Made by a program: the position numbers and the translations under genes. 64,000 bases of DNA, taken from Vesta saturnalis. Lineage: Eukaryota > Arthropoda > Insecta > Coleoptera > Lampyridae. The stretch's first letter is position 1. Each line of letters opens with the position of its first letter. The stretch spans positions 2,501-66,500 of the forward strand of contig JARFJB010000530.1 in assembly GCA_036346205.1 (NCBI GenBank), in the 5' to 3' direction. Below the pieces are notes generated by a model that was not told the origin of the DNA, searched no databases, and saw nothing but the letters and a program-made list of their open reading frames with translations. Positions 1 to 13,473 of this stretch are shown piece by piece.

Positions 1-1313
1 TTAAAAACGACTGCAAAACGATCATCGGAAAAACGCATTATATCCAATTGTCACGCAATCTATTGTTTAATGCGAAAATAACTCTTGTCTGCGACATAAT
101 TTCCTAAAGGAGATTCTTTTATTCTGCCATGCAGTTGGTCTTGATCCAGCAAAATGTGTTCGCTCTATGGCATTTTGGACTAGGTCAAATGATCTCAAAG
201 TATCCCACCAAAGCATCGTCTTCTTGTGTTGTAATTCTAGGTCTTGGTATTGTATTTAAATTCATTTAAATGAAATTAACAAAAGAACCAACTAAAATTT
301 TGGAAATAGTTATTTTAATTAAACATCTCAAAATTAGAATTTGTAAAATTTCATGTGTTCCAATAAAAATTTTTATTTTTTAAATTAGTTAAAATTTATT
401 TTGAATGAATTTTTGAATTCTTTTATTGTCAAATTTAAAAAAATTTCTAAACTTTAATAAGGTTTTAATTCGTTAGAAAATTAAATTTTAAAATGAAACT
501 TTTTAATAAAATAAGTAATGATTTTAAAATTTTCCTGGCGCCTTGAAAATTTTTCAGTTAATTAAATTAATTTTAAATTTCTTTTGAGAATTTGTAAATC
601 TAGAGCATATAAATAAAAATTTCCATTTAAAGGTACTGAGGATGGATAAAAAAACCCGGGAAATAACGGATGGAAATTGCCTCAATTGATTTTTTTTTTT
701 CCTTTTAATAAACCTGAACAAAAATAAAAATTTTAATTTGGGTTTAAAGAAGAATTATAAAAGCAAATTGACGTGCCTACACACCGTTTTTGTAAAGGTG
801 AAGGATGTTTTTCAAGTTTTTAGGTTATTTAAGCAAATCAAGCCCTTTGGTTTTTTAAACCAACTCTAAAAATTTATAAAAAAATAGGAACTCAGTTTTA
901 GTAAAAAGTTTAATAAAACTTACTTTGTCAACAAACTTTTTAAGATTTATCTAACTAACTACATTTAACAAAGTACAAATAAAAAGAAGGTAGAGCCCTT
1001 AAAACAGACTTTAGTTTGTAGATAATCTAGTAATGGCGACTGCAACACCCATTGTAATTTAGTCAATGAACAATTGGATGTGTTACCATTAATAGATCGT
1101 CTACTCAACTAAAGTCTGTAGTAATTTGTCAAGTCTCCTTTTTACTTGTATTTTAGAGAACGTGGTTCCCTTGGTAGTATTTGGACAGTGCCATGGTTCG
1201 TTATATTTACATATAATAATGAGTGAAATGTTCCCTAGTACTATTTTTTTAAATAGTTTTGGAATGTGAGATTTATTGTGCACCATGTTGTTGGATCTTT
1301 AAAGCGATGAAGA
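1..1313. other. AT-rich stretch without recognisable gene
   Basis: This stretch is dominated by A/T runs and short homopolymers. No reading frame has convincing protein composition, and I see no repeat shared with the rest of the window. The minus-strand frame at 1101-1286 has no family signature. It is probably intergenic or intronic DNA upstream of the exon-like pieces that start near 1314. Confidence 0.5.
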
Positions 1314-2175
1314 TTGTGTACACGTATTGTTATACAATTTTCGAACCGATATTTCGTTCTGGACTGCTCGGTTTGCGGTTTGGAAATGCGAAACATTGAA
1401 CCCGGTAACGGTATTTTAAAAATAAAAATAAACCTTAAACTAAGAATAATTATTCTTAGTTTGAAAATTTTTATTTATTTTTCTTTAGGATCTTTATCAC
1501 CAAATTCTGTACGGCTTCAGGAATCGTTCAAAATTGAAGTCTCAACTGAAGCTCCGAAAGTTTCTAATACTTATAATATACCGAAAAGATAAACGTGCTC
1601 TCTAATATATAATAAAACCAAGCACTTCCTTCACTTCGCAGAAATAAATACAACAAATCCAACCTTCAGCCAACCAGTAGTAGCGGCATCATACTAAATT
1701 TAAATCTGATCATCATTGTCAACTGCCTATAGTGATAGTCCCTTCCAGAGAATCAGTTTCACATTTACCAATTAGATCTGAGTTGGATCTTCCAATCATT
1801 GTTGCTGAAGAAAATGATTGTATTTCCAAATACGATCAAAACCAAACAACAAACGATTTTAGTGATTCTGAAAATATTTGGAATAATAACTTTGATACAT
1901 CTCTTAATGACTACAGTAATTCTGGGGCGGTGAGTTTAAGTACATATATTCAGAAACAATTTAAATACAGTTTAAATTTTAGGGTACCTTGTTGAAAACA
2001 ATAAAAGTTGCGATCAGGAATTCATCGTTCATTCTTTAAAATCTGAGACATTAACAGATTTGCAGAAACTTCCTAATCAACTTGTTGAAAGTTGTAAAGT
2101 AAGTATTATCTTTATCCTAACAATAAAACATGAATCTTTAATTCTTTTAGGTAGCTGGTACTAAAATTATTTAAA
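1314..2175 (+). pseudogene. Exon-like pieces of a spliced gene, possibly the N-terminal part of the recombinase-like gene
   Basis: Several coding-like stretches are separated by short introns with good splice sites. Intron 1405-1488 (84 bp) starts GTAACG and ends CTTTAG. Intron 1930-1982 (53 bp) starts GTGAGT and ends TTTTAG. Intron 2099-2150 (52 bp) starts GTAAGT, has a CTAAC branch-like site and ends TTTTAG. The first exon carries a CSVCG zinc-finger-like pair, and the following text is Ser/Asp/Asn-rich, as in a disordered linker. An in-frame stop at 1590 and a phase problem at 1930/1983 suggest decay or missed exons. These pieces may belong to the same gene as the recombinase-like region starting near 3301; this is inferred from order and strand only. 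Alternatively they are part of an unrelated host gene. Confidence 0.35.
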
Positions 2176-3300
2176 TTAAAAATGTCAAAAATTAAATGTA
2201 AAATAATTAATTTGGCTTTAATATTACATAATCAATTAAATCCTTTTATTATTTGGTATAACTGTAGTTTGTTGCCTAGTATTCACTGAGTATTTTAAAA
2301 ATTCCAAAATTATAATTATATATTTACTAATACCTCGTAATTCGGAGGTCATTAGCATACACTGTAAATAATCAACCAAATACAATGTAAAAGAATGTCC
2401 CACGATCACATTATGGTAATTTTTATTATGATTATCATGGTAAATTTTTAAACGATTGGCTAAAAATACGCCTGTTGTACAATTACAATATCGTACAATT
2501 ACAAGCTAAAATTGTAAAATTTGAGAAAAAATTTTACAAGCTGATGCTCGTGAAAACTGTGGTGGCTTGTATTATAATGACAAGACTATTGTAAAAAAGC
2601 GGACAGCTTGTTTTATGATTAGAAGGTAATTGGGATATTACTATTATAATCATGGGTTACAAATAATTAATTATTATAATGGGAATTTCACAAGATCGTG
2701 TTTTCAGTATAGAGCACTTGGTTAAAAATAGAAAATGGTTAGCAGTTTTATATCAAAAGCATTTCAAATTATGTGGTTATTTATCGCCAAAAGCTCTGAT
2801 AACTTATTGTCCTAAAATAAATAATTTTCAAATGACGAATGTTTTAAACATTATTAAACGATTTTAAAATATCCGTCACTTTAAGACTATTGATTTTAGA
2901 ACATTATGGTTATAAGACCCTTTTTGAAGAAATTTACCCACAGAATTAAAAAAGACGTTCGCTTTCGTAAAAAAAGTACCTATCTACTGCTAATGACACG
3001 GGGTAGCGAGATATGGAAATAACATTTTAAAACTGTAGAACTTTGATATGCCTGAAATTTTCACCATACTTTTACTGGTTATCTGCAGGGTAAACTTGAT
3101 AGCTACCAAAGGGTCCAACTAATTTCTATAAACCCAGTAATGAAATTACGGCCTTTTGAAAATGCCAATTCAAACAACTTTTACCAAGTTTAAAAATTAC
3201 TTACCTATTTTAATATTACAGCCAAATTTTTGTTAGTAGGAGTATGTAAAGTTCGTTATAAGTTACCCTGTATAACGAGAAACTAATATTTAAACGTTTT
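2176..3300. other. Possible intron or intergenic stretch
   Basis: AT-rich sequence with stops in all frames. The 62-codon frame at 2679-2867 shows no family pattern. If the exon-like pieces to the left and the recombinase-like region to the right are one gene, this is an intron of about 1.1 kb; a TTTTTTAG acceptor-like site lies at 3297-3304. Confidence 0.35.
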
Positions 3301-5301
3301 TTAGGAGGAAGTGGAAAAAACGAGCATCAAGCATTATAAAGATAAAAACGTTTTTTCTTTTGCGAAAAAGATGTTTTACATTTTCAAGACACCTGAGTAC
3401 TTGTCACCAAAATGAAATAGAAGTCCAAGTCTACTTTCATATAAAACAAGTCAAAGGAAAGACGTGAAGCTTTAAGGAGTTTGGGAAAAAAAGGAAATTA
3501 TGTGAAAAATCGATCTACTTTGCAAATAAGGCCAGTCACACGAGTACAGTCAGGAATGTCAACACAGAGCGGCGAATTTCTTCCTTGTTCACATTGTTTA
3601 GGATTCTATAAAAGAAAAGTTTATAAAACATACAAAATCTTGCAGTAGCAAGTCCCCATCTGCACACGGGAAAAGACAATGTTCTCAAAGTGAAGGTCAA
3701 ACCGCATTACTTTTGGGAAAATTTCAACATGATGTATTACAAAAGGAATTGTTTTCACGAATGAGAGCCGATGATATCGTATTGATAGCAAAAAAGGATA
3801 CGTTACTCTGTGATTACGCATATTCATATATGAAAGGTAGGAGAAGCAAAAAATTTGGACTTTGTGAGAACGAGTGTAAGAAATTTGGCTAAGTTACTAC
3901 AATCCGCACAAAAAAATATAGTGACATTAAAGGTTTAATTGATTTGTTACCCCCACTTTTTAAAACAATTATTGAAGGAGTTAACATTATCGGAGGATAT
4001 AACGAGAACAATGATGTATACGAATCCCCCACGGTTGCCATGAACTTTGGAACGTTATTAAAAAAATGTTGTGATTTGGCTCTTATCCAACTGCTCCAAG
4101 AAACCAACATCGAAGAACGTAGGAAGGAAATTAAAATTCTGAAAACCCTAATAGAATCTCAGTGGGCTAATGACGTCTCTGCTCAAGCTAGTTCTAACTT
4201 GAATAGTAAAAAATGGAATAAAGAAGAATTGTTACCCCTAACAACAGATATTAAGAAACTTAAGGATTATTTAGAAAGATTGGTCCGTGATACATTCGAA
4301 GAGCTCCATACTAATGCAAAAGATAAAGTAGCTTACAGCACTTTAAAAGAAGCTTTGTATTGCCAAATAATTTTAATGAATAGAAGACGACCAGCAGAAG
4401 TGGCACAAATTAAAGTAGACACGTATAAGTCAGTCAATCTAGATCATCAGGAAAACGAATTCGAAGGTTGTCTCACTGAAACAGAAAGAATTTTACTAAA
4501 TTCCTGTAGTCGTATCGTAGTTAGAGGAAAAAGAGGACGAGGAGTTCCAATTTTACTTTCTCAAAATATGAGAGAACATTTTGATTTTTTGATAAAAATA
4601 AGGGGTAATTTCATCGAAGACAATTTTCCATACAGGAAAAAATTTCCTAGATGGAACCAAAGTCCTATATAAATATGCTGAAAAGTGTGGTATTCAAAAT
4701 CCAAAAACGCTAAGTACTACGAGATTGCGTAAACATTTAGCAACGGTAACCCAACTACTCCAATTTTCAAAGGAGGATTTGGAGCAGCTTTCCAAATTTA
4801 TGGGACATACCCTTCAAACCCACTGTAATTTTTATAGGCTTTCTGATAGTACGTATCAAACAGCTAAAATTTCCAAACTGTTGCTGCTTGCGACTGAAGG
4901 TGGATTGGAAAAATATAAAGGTTTGGACTTGGACAAAATAAACATTAATTCAGATTCAATTTATGAGGATTACGACATAGAAGATCTTGTTTCAGATCCA
5001 GCACATGATCAGTCGACAAATATTTTAAATGATGATTTAACAGAAAATTTGAATGCCACTATTAAACAGACTAACGTTATTAAGCAGTGTCAAACAGACT
5101 TGGTCTCTAGAAGAGAAAATAATTATTGCAACTCATTTTGCAAATAATATTAAAAGAAAGAAAGCTCCGACGCAAACTGAGATAACTTTGTTTATGGACG
5201 AATATCCTGATTTATTTTCCAATAGAAAATGGACGTCAATAAAAGCTGTGGTGTATATCTTTTACACCGGAAAGATAAATATTCCAAGCCAAATATTTTA
5301 G
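3301..5301 (+). pseudogene. Tyrosine-recombinase-like protein with C2H2 finger (Crypton-type relic)
   Basis: Broken reading frames follow each other in the order of an insect protein family related to tyrosine recombinases. At 3355-3420 a C2H2-type finger can be read (FSRHLSTCHQ). Near 3450-3600 come EALRSLGKKGNY and LPCSHCLGFY, and at 3752-3800 MRADDIVLIAKK. The best-kept frame, 3944-4672, includes a box-I-like RRRPAEV Arg cluster. It continues at 4700-5147 in another frame with LRKHLATVTQLL, FMGHTLQTH and NFYRL, the R..H..Y arrangement expected of the catalytic box. Frameshifts are visible near 3630, 3890, 4640 and 5140. The catalytic-residue assignment is my inference. It could be a decayed Crypton element or a domesticated relative; no flanking repeats were found. 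Confidence 0.6.
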
Positions 5302-5796
5302 CAATACAGTTAACGTCTTTCTCTGCCTAAAAATGATTTCTAATAAATTTGGTTTATTACACATTGCATTTTTTATTTCAACCATAACATTATTTTAGCG
5401 TTTTAACCTAAAAACGATCACAAAGAACTAATAATCCAACACAAATAAAAACTTAATTTGTCTGCCATAAGCTTTATTAGCAAGTATGTGAGGCCTTGTA
5501 AACTATTTACAACGATTATAGTGGCAAAAGATTTTAAATAGCAGAAGCTCTAACAATCCACAACACACTAAATAAATAAGAGGCATTTAAAACTTGGCAA
5601 CAAGGCATGGCTCAGCTTTGTTGTATCAAATCTATAAAATTGTATATTTTGGCTCAACTTGGATAGAAGTTTTTAAGAGGTTCAGGATAGTATGGAAAGT
5701 ATACATATACATAAAAAAGCAATAAAGTAAAAAAAAAGTTATTAGATACTTATTTTAATTGCATATTGTACTTATTACCATACCTTTGTGGTATAT
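5302..5796. other. Unassigned spacer before the satellite region
   Basis: AT-rich sequence with no reading frame of note. From about 5797 the sequence becomes recognisable as the 3' half of satellite unit A, so the array boundary lies here. Confidence 0.5.
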
Positions 5797-6013
5797 TTTC
5801 AATTTAATTCGAATTTTGCATATCCATTAACAGTAAGTTTACTTTTTTCTTATTATTATTTTTATATTCAGCAATTACTTATGCAAAACTTATAGCTCCT
5901 GGAGAAGAGTGTAAATATTAATGGAAGCTTGAGTAGTTTAAAAGAATAAATAATTAATCGATAGGATCCTCGAAATTATACAATATTGTGTCGGAAATAC
6001 GATCAAAATCCAT

Positions 6014-6085
<72 letters not shown>

Positions 6086-6441
6086 CTATTTGTAATAGTA
6101 AATCTGATATTGGTAATTTAAACAAAATTTATTCTTTTTTTATTTCTTTAGATTCTAATATAATTAAATAATATTAAATTAATCAGCCAGGCAAAATTCA
6201 AGTTCATTGATGTCCATTTTCAATTTTCAATTTAATTCGAATTTTGCATATCCATTAGCAGTAAGTTTACTTTTTTCTTATTATTATTTTTATATTCAAC
6301 AATTACTTATGCAAAACTTATAGCTCCTGGAGAAGAGTGTAAAAATTAACGGAAGCTTGAGTAGTTTAAAAGAATAAATAATTAATCGGTCGGATTCTCG
6401 ATATTATACAATATTGTGTAGGAAATACGATCAAAATCCAT

Positions 6442-6533
<92 letters not shown>

Positions 6534-6889
6534 CTATTTGTAATAGTAAATCTGATATTGGTAATTTAAGCAAAATTTATTCTTTTTTAATTTCTTTAGA
6601 TTCTAATATAATTAAATAATATTAAATTAATCAGCCAGGCAAAATTCAAGTTCATTAATTTACATTTTCGATTTTCAACTTAACTCGAATTTCACATATC
6701 CATTAGCAGTAAGTTTACTTTTTTCTTATTATTATTTTTATATTCAACAATTACTTATGCAAAACTTATAGCTCCTGGAGAAGAGTGTAAAAATTAACGG
6801 AAGCTTGAGTAGTTTAAAAGAATAAATAATTAATCGATCGGATCCTCGAAATTATACAATATTGTGTCGGAAATACGATCAAAATCCAT

Positions 6890-6939
<50 letters not shown>

Positions 6940-6941
<2 letters not shown>

Positions 6942-7278
6942 TTCCCTCAGGGGAGGGCAGTACTCGAGCTTTAGCTCCTTCAGCCACATCATGGATTAGC
7001 ATACATACATACTTTACGTATATATGCATGGTGGGATTAAGGATGTGCGGTTAGGATAAGATCGGAAGGAACGGAGTTAGGGTTCTGAGGGGGAAAATAC
7101 TACCCCGGCATTCGCCTAAGCAGCCGCATATGGTGTGCATATACTCAGTGACCATGCCGCTACATGTGTATGAGGAAAACCCCCTGAAAAAACCTCATAC
7201 AAGGTAGACGGTAACGGGAATCGAACCCATTACCTCCCGAATGCTAAGCAGATCGTGTCGCCACTGCGCTACCAGCTC

Positions 7279-7280
<2 letters not shown>
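6940..7280 (-). mobile_element. tRNA-Ala-derived SINE
   Basis: Read on the minus strand, 7280 to 7203 is a tRNA-like head. A box-A-like TGGTAGCGCAGTGG lies at 7261-7274, CTTAGCAT (an AGC anticodon context, Ala type) follows, and a GGTTCGATTCC box B lies at 7216-7227. A tRNA-unrelated body follows down to 6940, where a (TA)n tract begins. The element sits inside a (TA)n tract, with TA repeats on both sides, so no target duplication can be defined. The internal Pol III promoter boxes look well kept. As a SINE it would depend on another element's reverse transcriptase; which one cannot be told here. Confidence 0.8.
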
Positions 7281-7325
<45 letters not shown>

Positions 7326-7485
7326 TTTATAATAAATCTACTAGAGAAATTGATTAACATTTTTATTCATTAGCAGTAAGTTTTCTTCTTTCTTATTACT
7401 TTTATATTCAACAGTTAATTACTCAAGCCTTATAGCTCCTGCAGAAGTGTATAAAAATTAACAAAGCTTCAGTGGCTTAACAGAA

Positions 7486-8613
<1,128 letters not shown>

Positions 8614-8902
8614 TATATTTCTATTTGTAATAGTAAATCTGATATTGGTAATTTAAGCAAAATTTATTCTTTTTTATTTCTTTAGATTCTAAGATAATTA
8701 AATAATATTAAATTAATCAGCCAGGCAAAATTCAAGTTTATTAATGTCCATTTTCAATTTTCAACTTAACTCGAATTTTGCATATCCATTACAGTAAGTA
8801 CTTGTTTAACGGAAGCTTGAGTAGTTTAAAAGAATAAATAATTAATCGATCGGATCCTCAAAATTATACAATATTGTGTAGGAAATACGATCAAAATCCA
8901 TC

Positions 8903-8981
<79 letters not shown>

Positions 8982-9142
8982 TTTCTTTATAATAAATCTA
9001 CTAGAGAAATTGATTAACATTTTTATTCATTAGCACTAAATTTTCTTCTTTCTTGTTACTTTTATATTCAACAGTTAATTACCCAAGCCTTATAGCTCCT
9101 GAAGAAGTGTGTAAAATTAATAAAGCTTCAGTCGCTTAACAG

Positions 9143-9204
<62 letters not shown>

Positions 9205-9466
9205 CTATTTGTAATAGTAAATCTGATATTGGTAATTTAAGCAAAACTTATTCTTTTTTATTTCTTTAGATTCTAATATAATTACATAATATTAAATTAA
9301 TCAGCCAGGCAAAATTCAAGTTCATTAATGTCCATTTTCAATTTTCAACTTAACTCGAATTTTGTATATCCATTAGCAGTAAGTTTACTTTTTTCTTATT
9401 ATTTTTTTTTTCTTGGGCATCGATTGCTTCGATCATTAGCCCTTACTATTATTGGCTCACGTATAA

Positions 9467-10260
9467 TTATATTTCATTATATAAATGTATCTGCTTTAAA
9501 AAGTTTATTAACGTCATCAATGAGTTTTCCGTTAGGGCTAATATATGCGATAAACTATGAGGTAAGTTGTTATCTTTTCTATGTTGGTTGTATAGTTCAC
9601 ATTCTAGTAAGATATGTTTAATAGTTAATATTACGTTACAGTTTTCACAAATGGGTTGGGCCCTTCTGTCCTTTCGTGGGGATAAGAGATATGCAGATGT
9701 TAGTCGACAATGACCAATTCTTAGACGGGTGATTATTACTTGTTCACGTCTATTTAGAAACGTCGGGTATACCGTTTTTTCAACCGTTGTTTTAATTTCT
9801 AATAGTTTGTTGTTGAATCTGTTCCACTCATTTTCCCATATTTTATGTATTTGTTGTCTATAATCTCTTTTTTGGTCAATGATACGTATAGGGATCACAT
9901 CTGGTTCAGAGGAATTTGCTGATAATCGTGCAGCTTGATCTGCGTGTTCGTTTCCTGTGAGACCACTATGACTTGGAACCCACATAATTAGGATGTTGTA
10001 TTGTTCTTCCAATAGGTGGGCAATTAATGATAAAATAATGTTTATCAAGTCGTCGTTTTCTTTCCTTCTGCGTATTGCTTCCACAGCGCTTCTTGAGTCT
10101 GTGCATATAATGTAGTTTTATGCTGCTTATTATACCCACAAAAAAGTAGTCCTTGTTTGATTGCCATGAGTTCGGCTGTGTACACACTTACCCAAGACGG
10201 TAAGGATAACGTAGATACAGTATCTTCAAAGACAAATGCAGATCCCGTTCCACTACTTGT
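9467..10260 (-). pseudogene. RNase H and C-terminal zinc-knuckle-like part of non-LTR copy 1
   Basis: The frame 10084-9467 carries the late RNase H signature WVPSHSGLTGNEHAD, followed by a basic region and a C-terminal CENC...HILLEC pattern typical of the tail of I-group ORF2. The earlier RNase H residues (SVYTAELMAI) are readable at about 10150-10190 in another frame. At least one frameshift separates the two parts, and in-frame stops prevent one continuous protein. RNase H would remove the RNA strand during reverse transcription in this family. It lies directly downstream of the RT part on the minus strand. Confidence 0.8.
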
Positions 10261-10739
10261 TTTGACCCATCTGTGAACATGAATTTATAGTTTTATATAA
10301 ATCTTGAGTTTTAGAAAGTTTTGGTGGTATATTGTTGGATGGGTTTCCTGTTTAGGGTATAGTGTCATAGAGTTTATTATAAGGTTTTGTGCTCGAACCA
10401 CGGTGGACTTTCTCTTATACGACATTGGAAGCAGTTTGGTGTTTTATATCCATAACGTTTTAACTCTTCATGGTACCTTATTGTAGCCGGTCGTGTAATG
10501 GTTGGTCTATTCATAAATATTGTATCTACTGGTACGTTAAACATGATGCTGTATAAAGGATGGTCTGGTTGTGTGTAGATTCGGGCACCATAGCATAATA
10601 AGACAGCTCGTTCTTAATGGAAGCGGTTCGTATCCTGTTTCGCATCCTATGGATGTATGCGGACTGGTACGGGAAGCACCGATTGCCAATCTGATGCTTT
10701 GGTAGTAAAGAGCCTGTAACTTGCTAAGTATGGTTTTTC

Positions 10740-12305
10740 GTGCTCAATAAAATACAATTGCTCCATATTCCAAACGTGATATGATCAACAAATTGTGTAG
10801 GGTAAGTAACATTTTTCTATCACTACCCCAACTAATGTTAGACATCACTCTTATAATGTTCAGCGCCTGCTTACATTTGGCCAAGAGGTTATTAATTTGA
10901 TCTTTCCACGACAATTTTCATCCATCAGTATACCGAGGAATTTTATTACCCTCTGTGTGTTAATAGCGTTATTTTCCATTCGCACAGCTGGTCGAAAAGT
11001 GGATTTTCTTAACCTACAAAAGTGCACCGCTACAGTTTTGGTCGGAGAAAATCTAAATCCAATCGATTCCGCTTTTTGTATTAATTTATCCAACTCGGTT
11101 TGCATAACTTGGTTGACGTCTTCCGAGGGCTCAGTAGTATAGTATAAACACAAATTATCAACGTATAGTTGTGTTTTACTTTTGTTGCGCCTTTCAAAAT
11201 CAAATTGTTAATTGCTATTAAGAATAGGGTCACACTGATGTTGGACCCTTGTGGGATTCCGTTAACTTGCACTCCTCGTGACGAAGTGACTCCACCTACT
11301 CTGATTTGTATTTCACGTGAACGTAGAAAGTCTTGTATAAATTTCGTCATTTCTCCCCTTACTCCCCATTCATATATTGTTTTTACTATATTGTATCTCC
11401 ACGTGCAATCATACGCTCTTTCAATGTCGATAAACACTGCTAGGGTGTGTTTTCGATACGCAAAACCTCTTTGGATCGCATCTTCAAGCAACACTAGGCT
11501 ATCTAATGTACTCCGGCGCTTTCTAAAACCAGACTGGTAAGGAGACAGTAGGTTATTTTGTTCAATGTACCACATCAACCTTGCATTGATCATTTTCTCG
11601 TATAATTTTCCCATACAACATGTTTATGAAATCGGTCTGTAGCTTTCTGGTCGTTCCGAAGGTTTGCTTGGTTTAAGAATGGGGATTACCGTGGCGACTT
11701 TCCATTCCTTAGGATACTTCCCAGTGCCAGATCCGGTTGTATAATATTAGAAGTGACTCCATAGCATGTTGCGGTAGGTGCTTTATCATATCGTACGGTA
11801 TTTCATCATAACCAGGCGATGTATTTTTGCATGTCAGCAGGGCGTTTTTTAGCTCTTGCATTGTAAAGTCACAATTATAAGGTAGAGGTACACTCGTGTT
11901 CAAATCTAACTGTTTCTCTAGTAAATCTTTATTAAGGCGGAAGTTCAGATTATAACTTACATCACTACTCACAGTTTCAAAATGTTTTAAAAAGGTTTCG
12001 GCTATATCATACAGTCCAGAGATCTTTTGGCCCATATAGCTTAATTCCGTTGGAGTACTATATGAGTTGTGTCCAGCGATTTGTTTGACTTTCCTCCATA
12101 TTACATCTGATGGTGTACGACAGGTTATTGAGGAAATATACTCGTGCCATGAGATGTTTTTCTGTTTCACTATTAAGCGACGTGCCACCGCTCTACACCG
12201 TTTAAATGTGATGCAGTTTTCTGCTGTAGGGTGACGTTTGAAGTTGTTGTATGCAATTTTTTTGTCTTTAACTGCTTTTGCAATATCGTTGGTCCACCAT
12301 GGCAC
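10740..12305 (-). pseudogene. Reverse transcriptase domain of non-LTR copy 1
   Basis: The frame 12305-11709 is the finger region upstream of the RT motifs. The frame 11614-11081 shows SGFRKRRSTLD, then FIDIERAYD (motif A) and NGIPQGSNIS (motif B). Motif C at about 11153-11170 reads YVDN where YVDD is expected, which would remove a metal-binding Asp. The frame 11153-10860 holds the region with VHFCRLR and KFLGI, typical of I/R1-like elements. Frameshifts lie near 11100 and between 11614 and 11709. The domain would copy the element RNA at a nicked target site; this copy cannot. Confidence 0.85.
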
Positions 12306-12309
12306 GTTT

Positions 12310-13085
12310 CGTATTCGCAGAGTGTTTTTGATTTAGGGATGCTTAGTGTGGCAGCATTTCGAATATTATTGTTCATGTCTGTAATGCATTTATTTATATC
12401 CTGATCTTGCTGTATTTTGTTTACTAGAGATGAAAATTTATCCCAATCCGCCTTCTTTAAGTTCCATCTAGGTAGTGCGTCAGTAGAAGGAAGTGCGGTG
12501 TCGGTTTCAATCAGGATAGGGATGTGGTCGGAGAAAATGTCGTTTTATAGCGTTGTCCATTTTAATCGTGTTGCCAGTGAAGGGGAACATGATGGTCTAG
12601 GCATGAGAATTTGTTTGATCTCGCACATACATATGTGGGGATCCTGTGTTTAACATGATGTAATTGTTATGCGTTATTAAATCTTCAACTATACGCCCAT
12701 TTGCATTTGTTGCTTCAGATCCCCACATTTCATTATGAGAATTAAAATCTCCAACCAGCAGAACTGGTTTTGGCAGCTGTTCTATCACATTTTGGAGATC
12801 TGTGTAGTTCCATTCATTGTTTGGCAAGTAGATGTTACAGATTGTAGTTATTATGGGAAACGTTATTTGTACTGCTACAACCTGTAACTTTGAGTGAACG
12901 TTTACTTGTTTATTCGGAATGTCACAACGAATGTAAAAAGAAACCTCTTATATTAAATGGTTTACTCGGTGTTAATCTTGTCTCCTGCAGGCATAAACAA
13001 ATTAGCGATCTGTCTACAATTATTTTTTTAATTTCTGGATAATGCGTGCTTAATCCATTGCAATTTATTTGGATTATAGAATTGG
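12310..13085 (-). pseudogene. Apurinic-type endonuclease domain of non-LTR copy 1
   Basis: Near 13085-12980 the minus strand reads IQINCNGL and then ICLCLQETRL, the first endonuclease motifs of LINE ORF2. The frame 12827-12597 continues with VLLVGDFNSHNEMWGS, the central GDFN motif. Stops and shifts interrupt the domain near 12940, 12840 and 12600. The enzyme would nick target DNA to prime reverse transcription. The copy starts abruptly at the beginning of this domain because the insertion is 5'-truncated. Confidence 0.82.
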
Positions 13086-13092
13086 AAAGAAA

Positions 13093-13260
13093 TTTTTCTT
13101 ATTATTATTTTATATTCAACAATTACTTATGCAAAACTTATAGCTCCTGGAGAAGAGTGTGAAAATTAACGGAAGCTTGAGTAGTTTAAAGAATAAATAA
13201 TTAATCGATCGGATCCTCGAAATTATACAATATTGTGTAGGAAATACGATCAAAATCCAT

Positions 13261-13310
<50 letters not shown>

Positions 13311-13392
13311 CTTAATAACTAGGTATAGTTATATTTTTAAAAGGATAATGCTGGGATTTCCTGTATGCCTACTGGAACTAGAAATCCCAGCA

Positions 13393-13471
<79 letters not shown>
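13093..13471 (+). repeat. Rest of satellite unit A, (TA)n tracts and a hairpin sequence
   Basis: 13093-13262 is the 3' half of the unit A copy interrupted by non-LTR copy 1. TA tracts lie at 13263-13306 and 13399-13471. Between them is a short stretch with a perfect 16-bp inverted repeat, 13345-13360 against 13381-13396 (ATAATGCTGGGATTTC), around a 20-base spacer. Confidence 0.85.

Positions 13472-13473
<2 letters not shown>

Larger units (their letters stand above)
9404..13092 (-). mobile_element. Non-LTR retrotransposon copy 1 (EN-RT-RNaseH, I/R1-like), 5'-truncated
   Basis: On the minus strand the order is apurinic-type endonuclease, reverse transcriptase, RNase H and a Cys/His C-terminal tail, the layout of I-group LINEs. 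The plus-strand T run at 9402-9411 is the element's poly(A). A candidate 14-bp target duplication, TTTTTCTTATTATT, lies at 9390-9403 and 13093-13106 in the interrupted satellite unit A. The 5' end stops just before the endonuclease start, so ORF1 is missing. Frameshifts break the coding region into several frames, and the second Asp of the RT YVDD box appears as Asn. The copy is therefore dead. A close relative lies at 44966-49290. Confidence 0.88.

Noticed and set aside
5986..6573. Open frames encoding long Tyr-Ile alternation
   Set aside because: They are readings of (TA)n tracts; similar frames recur at 26271, 43390, 44603, 53545, 54547 and 58702 and are not genes.
7203..7280. A functional tRNA gene
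   Set aside because: The tRNA-like head is followed by a SINE body and its acceptor ends do not pair well, so it is a SINE head.
11169..11540. 123-codon plus-strand frame
   Set aside because: Antisense to the RT motifs A and B of non-LTR copy 1.
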